From NCBI RefSeq assembly GCF_000346465.2, contig NC_034010.1:21234335-21298334 (forward strand): 64,000 bases of DNA, written 5' to 3'. The notes below the pieces were generated by a model. That model did not search any database, was not told the origin of the DNA, and saw only the letters and a list, made by a program, of their open reading frames with translations. Positions 56,470-64,000 of the stretch are shown here, in pieces (the stretch's first letter is position 1; each line of letters opens with the position of its first letter). The position numbers and the translations under genes are program-made. The stretch is from Prunus persica (lineage: Eukaryota > Streptophyta > Magnoliopsida > Rosales > Rosaceae).

Positions 56470-57907
56470 ATGGCAGAAGTAGCAAAGAAGTACTACCTGC
56501 TGCTTCCATGATGTTTTAAAGCTTCACTTCTATCAGACTCCTTGGCCACCACAATCCATATTTCATTAAATTTTAATACAAAATTTCCTTTTCCCTTTTC
56601 TTTTTATTTCAGGTATGCAGTTGTTACAGGTTCAAATCAAGGGATTGGATTTGGAACAGTTAGAAAGTTGGCTTCAAATGGGATCATGGTGGTGTTAACT
56701 GCTTTAGATGAGAAAATGGGTGTTGAAGCTATTGAAAAATTGAAAGAGTGTGGCCTCTCTGACCTGGTGGTTTTTCATCAACTTGATGTAACAGACACTG
56801 CTAGCATTGCTTCCCTTGCAGATTTTGTCAAAACCCAATTTGGGAAACTAGATATCTTGGTATGATAAGAAACCATATATGATCAACTTCTCTATCTCTC
56901 TGTTCATGCTCATGTTAAAAAAAATTCATATAACTATGAAAAGTACATTAACTTATAACTTAATCTATAGGTAAATAATGCAGGGGTTAGTGGAACCATT
57001 GTAGACCCTGAATCTATGAGAGCTGCTGCAGCTGCAGGTATTGGTAAGGTAAGTTTTCCTTTAGCATCTTAAAGAGTCCAAATTATATGTGGATTTGATT
57101 AAAACTTTTCATATATAAATTTCAAATACAAATCTTTAATTTCAAAAATGGACTAGCTAAATGCAATCTTTCTTTCTTTGATGCAGGATGGTGTAGGAGT
57201 AAATTGGAGTGAAATAATGACTCAAACGTACGAGTTAGCTGAAGTATGTGTGAAAACAAACTACTATGGTGCCAAGAAAATGACCAAAGCACTCCTTCCT
57301 CTCCTCCAGCTATCTGATTCACCAAGAGTTGTCAGTCTTTCTTCCAGCATGGGATCGTTAAAGGTACGGAGAGTTTTCATATTTTTGGCATCTCATCCGG
57401 TTGTTGTTTCAATTTTCACCACTTGAGCCCTTTGTTTCTTTGTTGTATTTGAGTCCTATTGTAGTTATGGGCTAACAAGTAGTTTATGTCTTCAAATCAA
57501 AATGTTTTTCATATGCATGTTTGTTTCAGCATATACCAAATGAATGGGCCAAAGGGATGTTAAGTGATGCTGAGAAACTTACAGAACAGAGAATAGATGA
57601 TGTTTTGAATGAGTTTCTCAAAGACTTCAAAGAAGATATTCTGGAAACCAAAGGCTGGCCTACTTCCCTCTCTGCCTATATACTCTCAAAAGCAGCCGTG
57701 AACGCGTTCACTAGAATGATGGCCAACAAATACCCAAACATCTGCATCAATAGTGTAGACCCTGGATTTGTCAAAACAGATATGAACTTCAATACTGGCA
57801 TGTTAACCATTGATGAAGGTGCTGAGAGTGTTGTGAGGTTAGCTATGGTTCCAAATGGCAGCCCTTCTGGCCTCTACTTCTATTTACAACAAGTCTCACC
57901 CTTCTGA
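56470..57907 (+). CDS. SDR15: five-exon SDR with altered NADPH-phosphate contacts
   Basis: Exons 56470-56489, 56613-56859, 56971-57048, 57187-57363 and 57530-57907, 299 residues with valid splice junctions. Exon 1 ends AA, so codon 7 is Lys (MAEVAKK). The cofactor loop reads TGSNQGIG (Gln16 for Lys) and TARD is TALD (Leu38 for Arg). In carbonyl reductase-type SDRs that Lys and Arg bind the 2'-phosphate of NADPH, so this copy may prefer NADH or bind cofactor weakly. NNAG, Ser168 (LSSSMG), Tyr224 and Lys228 (SAYILSK) remain. VVSLSS replaces VVNISS, and CINSVDPGF replaces the usual CPGF. The rest follows SDR14. Confidence 0.9.
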
Positions 57908-58264
57908 GCATAACAAACCCTTTTCAATTTCATGAAATAATGATCCTCTTCTGTTTAAATTGCTATATTTATCTTGGTGTGGTGTAACAACAATTTCTCA
58001 AACTCTTGTGTCTCTGTGCTTATATCCGGATATTGGACAAAACTTTGCCCTTAATCTGTATTTCTTTAATTCCTTGATCAAGGGGCCTGACTCTAATCGA
58101 CCGATTCCATCCAAAATTGAAGTTTAGAAAACTTATGATAAGAGTGCAGAAAATTAAAGATCAATGAAATATATATTTATAAATGTGATAGTCCATACAA
58201 ATATTACTTCCTGAAAATTTACACATGTATGCATGCACATATTAGCATTTGCTAGTATTTGCAT
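57908..58264. other. SDR15 3' flank
   Basis: AT-rich, with no gene or recognised element before the inverted repeat. Confidence 0.4.
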
Positions 58265-58361
58265 TGATTAATCAGTTAATTACATTGCAACTGAAACCTG
58301 ATCTATGTAAAGCTCATCAGAAAAACTTTACAAAAAGAATATGTAAATCATAATTAGAGCA

Positions 58362-59609
58362 TTAAAAGTCTTCATTTTCCTGTTTATCTGACAAATGAAT
58401 CTTATGTGCGCTCCTGTACATAACTTCACTGCTACCTTCCACTTCTCTACTTCCTTGGCCACCACATTCATCACCAATATCAACAATATTGCCCCTCTTA
58501 CTAGAACTCCTTTCACTCTGGTTGGCACCAATTTTCCCAGCTCTTTTTGCCACAACAATAGCCAAGTGAAGCTGATTGTTGTTAGCCCGAAAAGACCAAA
58601 CTTGGAGTACATCACCAGGAACCAGCTTGTTTTCCCTAACAACCTTACCCCAAGTAGTTCTCAACACATAGGTTTTTGTTTCTGAGTTTGACAGCGTCCA
58701 CATAGTCAAGTTTATCCCTTCTTTATCTTCAAGCTTAAGACTCGGATCTATTAATGGAACTTTGAGGGAAGGCGATGGACTTTTTAAGGAACCCTGATCG
58801 TGATTTTTCTTCCCTTTCCTCTCTTTAAGAGCTTCAATCTCACTAGGTGTGAGGAAATCGTTGCATAAGACTTGGTTTGGAGGCAATGAAAACCTGTTTA
58901 GACTGCCATTTACATCACTTCTGAACAATTCCTTTTGTATGAGACATCTCAGCTCTGTGCCATTCATCTGGCCTATGATCATTTTCTTGAAATTTTCAGG
59001 CAAATCAGGACGATGGTCAAGAGTAGGACCCTTCTTATTCTTGATGTACACCTTCTTCTCCTTCTTCTTCTTGGGAACAGCCCAATCTTTATCTCTATCA
59101 TCATGATCATCATTGGATTTTCTTTTCAACCCATAATTATTACTCCTTCTGTGTCCCTGAATATGATCATCATGAGTAGCAGCAGCAGCAACAGTAGCAG
59201 GGGGGCTGGTCTTCATTGTTGACTTTTGCTCAAAATTAGAAGCTGACCTTGGTTTCTTAGGGTATCCCTGCTGCACCCAATTGACATATTTGCCTTGAAC
59301 CAAGCCAGGGACCAAGGGATGAAAATGGGGTAATGCATTTGGAGAAGAAGAAGAAACTTGTGGTGATGAGGAGGGTCTGCTCTGTATCTGGTGCTCCTCA
59401 TTCTTCAATTGTTTCTTCTCTTGCTCAGTTTTTTCAACAAGAACAGTGGCAACCAATGTCAGTTGATCATAAGGACACAAAGAATCAAAATTCATGCCTT
59501 TAAAATCTTCCATTGTCAAATACCCCATCTTCCCTTTGTCTTCTGCTTCGTCTCCTTCTCTTTTGCTCCTACTTGAGAGATTGAAAGAACCCAGTGAAGA
59601 AGAAGCCAT
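58362..59609 (-). CDS. B3/DUF313-domain transcription factor, copy B
   Basis: Single exon on the minus strand, 415 residues from MASSSLGSF (start codon at 59609, with an alternative in-frame ATG at 59618). Organisation is as in copy A, but the Lys-rich tract is shorter (KKKKEKKVYIKN), the B3-like domain starts ELFRSDVNGSLNRFSLPP, and WGKVVRENKLVPGDVLQVWS shows several substitutions. The C-terminus is AHKIHLSDKQENEDF. Both copies keep full-length frames, so both may be expressed. They diverge away from the SDR14/15 spacer only in the sense that their 3' ends face each other. Confidence 0.85.
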   Translation of the reverse strand: MASSSLGSFNLSSRSKREGDEAEDKGKMGYLTMEDFKGMNFDSLCPYDQLTLVATVLVEKTEQEKKQLKNEEHQIQSRPSSSPQVSSSSPNALPHFHPLVPGLVQGKYVNWVQQGYPKKPRSASNFEQKSTMKTSPPATVAAAATHDDHIQGHRRSNNYGLKRKSNDDHDDRDKDWAVPKKKKEKKVYIKNKKGPTLDHRPDLPENFKKMIIGQMNGTELRCLIQKELFRSDVNGSLNRFSLPPNQVLCNDFLTPSEIEALKERKGKKNHDQGSLKSPSPSLKVPLIDPSLKLEDKEGINLTMWTLSNSETKTYVLRTTWGKVVRENKLVPGDVLQVWSFRANNNQLHLAIVVAKRAGKIGANQSERSSSKRGNIVDIGDECGGQGSREVEGSSEVMYRSAHKIHLSDKQENEDF

Positions 59610-59747
59610 GATCAACAAAACAAATTGGTAGAGAACCGAAAAGGAAAATCTTTGTTCTAGTTGATGAGAAATTGAATGAAGTAAACTGTGAAGTGGAAGT
59701 GATCAACAAAAACAAAGTAAGGAAAAGTGAGATTGGTTTGCTATCCT

Positions 59748-59754
59748 TATATAA
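59748..59754 (-). promoter_or_regulatory. TATA box of B3 gene B
   Basis: Minus-strand TATATAA at the position equivalent to that of copy A, about 140 bases before the start codon. Confidence 0.6.
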
Positions 59755-59890
59755 TCTCTCGTACAGTCCTTGTCCGATTAGGGTATTTAATTCTTGTCCT
59801 ATCAGGAAAATATAAATCAAGAAAACAAAAAACTTGGAAGCCAAGCTAGTTTCAGTCCAACTCCAACAGAAAACTTGGGTATTTAATTCT

Positions 59891-60187
59891 TGCCATACTG
59901 TTTCGAATATTTTAATATTTTCACAGCAAGATAAGTAGATCCAAACGTGAGTTGGCAAATTGTAAAAGTACATTATAATTAATTTGAATAAAATATTGGT
60001 TTTCCCGTTGAGATTAGGAAACAGGAAACTATAAATACATATGTAGCGTGAGGCTTTTGTAAACACTAGCCATTGTGATTTCAAACGATCGAGACCCTTC
60101 ACTGGGTTTCCAAAATTCGCTATAATTTTATCTCTTTCAAACGATCGAGACCATTCACTTCACTAGCTACTTTCTCTTTCAGACAAG
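59891..60187. other. Region upstream of the acidic ORF
   Basis: It has a TATAAATA at about 60030, then a direct repeat of TTTCAAACGATCGAGACC at about 60079 and 60136. It may be the promoter and 5' leader of the next ORF. Confidence 0.4.
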
Positions 60188-60547
60188 ATGAAGGCTTTGA
60201 AGGAACAGCGATGCGAGCGAGAGCCCTCCCCTCCTGTTGGCGTTGGCGTTGACGATGACGATGACGACTTCGCTGGACTCGCTTGCCCTCCCCTCGACGA
60301 CCTCGAAGCTGTCTTCATCCTTGAAAGTGAAACCACGACTTTTGATCCCTCCAACTTGTTCGACGACGTCAAACTTGATGACCACGACATGGCAATTCAA
60401 GAGAAGCCCAACAAACCACCATCCCACGGCAAAGGGAAGAGTTTGGAGACCCTCCGCTTGATGCTAAGCGCTCCACCTCCATCTTCTTGTCAACAAAAGC
60501 CTACGGGGCCAATAAAATCTGATGCTCACCATCAACGGCAAGACTAG
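60188..60547 (+). CDS. Unrecognised acidic protein, probably the truncated start of a broken gene
   Basis: An open frame of 119 residues starts MKALKEQRCEREPSPPV. It has an Asp tract (VDDDDDDFAG), an acidic middle (LFDDVKLDDHDMAIQ) and a Lys/Gln/His-rich end. I do not recognise a family. G/C content is higher than the surroundings and a TATA motif lies about 150 bases upstream, which supports a once-real gene. The frame ends at TAG (60545-60547), where a related downstream copy of the same phrase (HHRQDWDDE) continues, so the stop looks like a nonsense mutation. Confidence 0.4.
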   Translation: MKALKEQRCEREPSPPVGVGVDDDDDDFAGLACPPLDDLEAVFILESETTTFDPSNLFDDVKLDDHDMAIQEKPNKPPSHGKGKSLETLRLMLSAPPPSSCQQKPTGPIKSDAHHQRQD

Positions 60548-60957
60548 GATGATGAAGGGAAGTTGAAGCAAGAACAAGCCGTTGACCAGTTCGACGAAGT
60601 GCGGAGCCTTCTCTTATTTTTTAGAGAGCCAACAAAACCCTAAGGAGCCCACAAAGTCTACTGATCATGATCTTCACCATCGGCAAGATTGGGATGATGA
60701 AGAGAAGTTGGAGACTAGTGTTCGCGAAAGCTTCACCAAGGCTATCGAGAGTTCCAAAACAAGCGAAAGAAAATTCAAGTTATCGACATCAAGAACTTGC
60801 CTATGCCTTCACCAAAGCTAAAGCCACAACGAGGCCGGGTTTTGAACAAGAACAAGTTGTTGACCAGTTCCAGGAAGTGCCGAGCCTTCTGAAATCCTGT
60901 AGAGCAAGCACGTGGTCTTATTGTTTAGTTTATTCAATTCGTTCATTAATTGTTTAG
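60548..60957 (+). pseudogene. Decayed continuation of the acidic gene with an internal duplication
   Basis: The phrase encoding about QQKPTGPIKSDAHHQRQD plus DDEGKL (60490-60570) recurs as QQNPKEPTKSTDHDLHHRQD plus WDDEEKL (60628-60710). A second pair, GTTGACCAGTTC plus CGAGCCTT, occurs near 60580 and 60860. The duplicated units are in different frames and interrupted by stops. Confidence 0.45.
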
Positions 60958-61324
60958 TGGCTAAAATATCTGAATGCTATTATTAATGCCATATTATTTT
61001 GAATATTTTAATATTTTTGTGTGTTCTTTAACACTGATCTGAAATTTTAATTCCTTGTTCCAGGGCCTTGATTAGTGGGCATTCTGAAAAATTTAGAGAA
61101 ATGTATTATAAAATTCATTTCTTGCATTGAATTTATATATACACCCTAAACCTTATAAATTGAAGAAAAAGGACCAACTGAACTGTAATATTTTTAATTT
61201 GAATTATATGTGTAATACCATTATTGTCCTTGGATTATGATTTTTAGGAAAGAGAAAAAAAAAAACTAATGGCATTGTTGTAATTTTTAGGGTTTTCAAG
61301 GGTTGTATGGTATATTTATGGCAC
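60958..61324. other. AT-rich spacer
   Basis: No gene or element is recognised. The first part resembles the B3-flanking AT-rich DNA near 51580-51640 (GCCATATTATTTTGAATATT here). Confidence 0.35.
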
Positions 61325-62110
61325 GCTTACTAATCCATAATCGGATTTGGAGGAATTGAATTGAGGAGGAGTTGGATTGAGAAGAGTTAGAATTCGAATT
61401 CCTATTGAAGTTGTTTATTAAACCATATGGAATTGGGATGAGAGTGCTACTAATTCCTTACAAGTTAAATTCACATGAATTAGAATTCAAACCAAATTGA
61501 TTACTAAAATACCCTCATAAAGTAGATAGTAAATTTGGAATTTTAAAAATTGTGTGAGGATATAAAGGATAAAAAACTTAAACTTCTAATGTATTATTTC
61601 TCCATGAATTAGAATACCGCCTCAAGAGTCCAATTCCTTCAAAATCAAGAGTTAAATTACTACTTTTGTATGGGTGTCACTCGCATTTTCAGTCCTCCAT
61701 GTGAAGTAAACATAGGAGTGTCCGTAATAGAAATTTAGTTCCTTATTTTGATTCCGAAAGACAAATTGGGTTTTCCTAAGATTTGGGTATTGTAGAATTC
61801 TTTTATATTCCGAGCCTTATTTATGGGCTTACATTTGAAAATCACACTAATTAAGATCTTCTAAAGAGCCTATATACTTTTGGTTCTTGCACAAGTGATT
61901 TTATATTTTTGTTAGTTTTTAGTCAATGAATAAGCCATTATGGCCTTTGTTAGTTTGGATTTAGGAAAGTACAATTTTGCCGTTATTGACAAAAAAGTGG
62001 TATAGCTAAAAAAGAAAAACGTAAAACTTACCATGTTTTTTTGGGTCATGAAAGTAATAATAAGTTAATAACTGGGTTTGGTGAGATATAGTGAGATATG
62101 ACATCATTGC
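61325..62110 (-). repeat. Longest copy of a dispersed non-coding repeat
   Basis: Its reverse complement matches 24690-25150 and 34271-34731 over one part and 19235-19595 over the other. It is probably a non-autonomous element of about 790 bases. I could not define its ends or a target-site duplication. Confidence 0.6.
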
Positions 62111-62160
62111 ATGCACAATATTTTTATTTTTGAGATATGACCTCATTGCATGCACAATAT
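62092..62160 (+). repeat. 39-base direct repeat upstream of SDR16
   Basis: GAGATATGACATCATTGCAT at 62093 recurs at 62132 with one change. The repeated word contains CATTGCATGCAC, an RY-like CATGCA motif. Confidence 0.8.
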
Positions 62161-62171
62161 AATGGTGCAAC

Positions 62172-62178
62172 TATAAAT
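62172..62178 (+). promoter_or_regulatory. TATA box of SDR16
   Basis: TATAAAT lies 59 bases before the SDR16 start codon. Confidence 0.65.
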
Positions 62179-62230
62179 AATGGTGTGAAAACTAGAAAGA
62201 AGCCAAGAGTGAGCTGAAAGCTAATTAGCA

Positions 62231-64000
62231 ATGGCAGAAGCAACAAAGAGGTAGTGTTGTCTGGTTCTTCTATATGCTTTGTACTTTTCCATTTCTTATT
62301 ATCTTTCTTGGTTCTTGGGGCTATCGTTTTTCTCAGGTACGCAGTTGTCACAGGGGCAAATAAAGGCATTGGATTTGGCACGGTTAGGCAACTGGCTTCA
62401 AATGGGGTCACAGTGGTGTTAACTGCTAGAGATGAGAAGAGGGGTCTTGAAGCTGTTGAACAATTAAAAGAGCTTGGCCTCTCTGACCTGGTGGTCTTTC
62501 ATCAGCTTGATGTAACAGACCCTGTTAGCATTGCTTCCTTGGAAGATTTTGTAAAAACCCAGTTTGGGAAACTTGATATCTTGGTAAGTTTTGGAATTCT
62601 AAGTTCAGTTTTGCAGCTTAAAGAAATAGAAAGCAAAATGTTGCAATTGTGATGATCTCTGATTACCTACTGAAATTCATGCTTTGCTTTAATAATTTAT
62701 ATTTTTAGTTGAAATATACATAACAAAGATCCAAAATGTTTTAACTTCTGTACTGTGTAGGTAAACAATGCAGGAATTATTGGAAGCCAACTGAACCCTG
62801 AAGCTTTTAGATCAGCTGTAAGTGGCAAGGTAAGGTTCTGCATATAATTTGTGACCTTAAAAGTAATTGGGGTTTTTGGAATTGGATTCGACATTGCTTC
62901 TGGGTCATATATGGTTGGTTGGACCTTACCTTATTATGAATATGCTGCATTCAAAACAATTTCCTTGTTTGAGGTAAGCTTAGAGGCTTAGACTTTCTGG
63001 GAACACAACCGTTCTGCAATTTTTTTGTATCTTATAGTGTAGGAAAGTAATGATGCAAAACTTGCAAGAGGGTTTTACATGTCTTTTCATGAATGCAGAA
63101 GGCTGAAGAAATCGATTGGAGTGAAGTATCAACAACACTAAACTACGAATTAGCAGAAGAATGCCTGGAAACAAACTACTATGGGACCAAAAGAGTGACT
63201 GAAGCACTTTTGCCTATCCTCCAGCTATCTGATTCACCAAGAATCGTTAATGTTTCTTCCCGTTTCGCTAAGCTAATGGTACGATCAACTTCAAAAATGT
63301 GTGTTCTTTCTTGGAATTCTCAAGTTTCAACTAGTTGTTAATATCGTTGATGAAGTTTCTGTACAAAAGATCTTAGAGAATTCTTTGTCCTTAATCTGTT
63401 CTTCTTTAGTTAATTCTTTCACTAATCGACCTGATTCTAATTTTTTTTTTTTTTTTTGGAAGTTCAATTAACCCTTTGGAAGGTTGTTCAAAATTCGAGA
63501 TAGTAATAACCGCTCTTATTGTGATGCTAAATATTAGTAGTGAAAGGTTAAATTGTAAGCAATCTATCAATTATATTTAGATGCAACGTTTTCTGTTTCC
63601 TAACCAAATTAAAACTCTTCTTTTTTTCATGTTGCTTCAGAATTTTCCAAATGGATGGGCTAAAGAGGTGCTAAGTGAGGCTGAAAGCCTTACAGAAGTG
63701 AGAATAGATGATGTGCTTGGTGTGTTTTTGGAAGACGTTAAGCAAGGTTTAGCAGAAACCAAAAGCTGGCCTCCTCTCTTTCCACCCTATTCAGTCTCAA
63801 AAGCAGCCTTGAACGCGTACACTAGGATCTTGGCCAACAAGTATCCAAATTTCTATATCAACTGTGTGAGCCCTGGATTTGTCAAAACTGATATAAGCTA
63901 CAATACTGGCATCTTAACCATCGAAGAAGGTGCCGAAAGTCTCGTTCGGTTGGCGATTCTCCCCAATGGCGGTCCTACCGGCCTCTATTTTCTCCGTCAA
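62231..64000 (+). CDS. SDR16: five-exon neomenthol dehydrogenase-like SDR, cut by the window edge
   Basis: Exons 62231-62250 (MAEATKR), 62337-62583, 62761-62829, 63099-63278 and 63641 to beyond 64000; 292 residues are visible and about five more are expected. [22 protein letters not shown] and PPYSVSK (Tyr in place) are intact. Exon 3 ([19 protein letters not shown]) is shorter than in SDR14/15, and exon 4 has one extra codon ([12 protein letters not shown]). [10 protein letters not shown] replaces CPGFVKTD. The fourth intron is in the same place as in SDR14/15. Exon 1 and the cofactor half are closer to SDR1-SDR12, so SDR16 may sit between the two clades. Confidence 0.88.

Larger units (their letters stand above)
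58265..59890 (-). repeat. Right arm of the large inverted repeat (B3 gene B)
   Basis: Reverse-complement match to 51740-53385, covering the promoter (CCTTATATAATCTCTCGTAC in plus orientation), the gene and about 90 bases of 3' region. Confidence 0.85.

Noticed and set aside
3114..64000. A multi-enzyme terpenoid or alkaloid biosynthetic gene cluster
   Set aside because: Only one enzyme family is present. No terpene synthase, cytochrome P450, acyl- or glycosyltransferase was seen.

Overview
This is plant nuclear DNA, almost certainly from a eudicot. Genes have short GT-AG introns, the intergenic DNA is AT-rich, and Ty1/copia, solo-LTR and hAT-type elements are present alongside a plant B3/DUF313 transcription-factor pair. 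A woody rosid, perhaps Rosaceae, is a guess from general resemblance and is not shown by the sequence.

The window is dominated by a head-to-tail array of 16 short-chain dehydrogenase/reductase (SDR) genes, all on the + strand, here numbered SDR1 to SDR16. They resemble the plant (+)-neomenthol dehydrogenase / salutaridine reductase-like group, which is related to animal carbonyl reductase. Each encodes about 297-299 residues with the TGxNKGxG cofactor loop, an NNAG motif and an Asn-Ser-Tyr-Lys catalytic set. SDR1-SDR13 have four exons. SDR14-SDR16 keep an additional intron, so the larger clade derives from an intron-loss ancestor. SDR16 runs off the right edge.

Layout: 1-1046 holds the last exons of a malic enzyme gene, possibly decayed. 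1325-2790 holds flanking-sequence remnants of SDR copies. SDR1 (3114-4821) is followed by a decayed, 3'-truncated Ty1/copia element (5010 to about 8990) carrying a nested hAT-type MITE. SDR2-SDR4 (9381-18472) follow, with an orphan SDR exon-2 fragment between SDR3 and SDR4. SDR5-6-7 (19818-28213) and SDR8-9-10 (29406-37006) form a recent tandem duplication with a period of about 9.58 kb. SDR11 (37912-39486) has two solo LTRs with perfect 5-bp target-site duplications in its 3' flank. SDR12 and SDR13 (45302-51228) are preceded or separated by orphan SDR promoter modules. From 51.7 to 59.9 kb two B3-domain genes form an inverted repeat around SDR14 and SDR15. 60.1-61.0 kb holds an unrecognised, broken acidic ORF. 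SDR16 starts at 62231.

Functionally this looks like a birth-and-death family of cytosolic NADP(H)-dependent carbonyl or alcohol oxidoreductases. Several copies show changes at residues expected to matter: SDR2 has Ser in place of the catalytic Tyr, SDR4 has Ala in place of the catalytic Ser, and SDR15 has lost two positively charged NADPH-phosphate contacts. SDR3, SDR6 and SDR9 lack the TATA segment found in their sisters. SDR7, SDR8 and SDR10 are mosaics produced by unequal recombination or gene conversion. I found no terpene synthase, P450 or other pathway partner, so this is a tandem array and not a visible multi-enzyme biosynthetic cluster. I did not find a convincingly new biological system; the strongest leads are the altered-active-site SDR copies and the recombination structure of the array.
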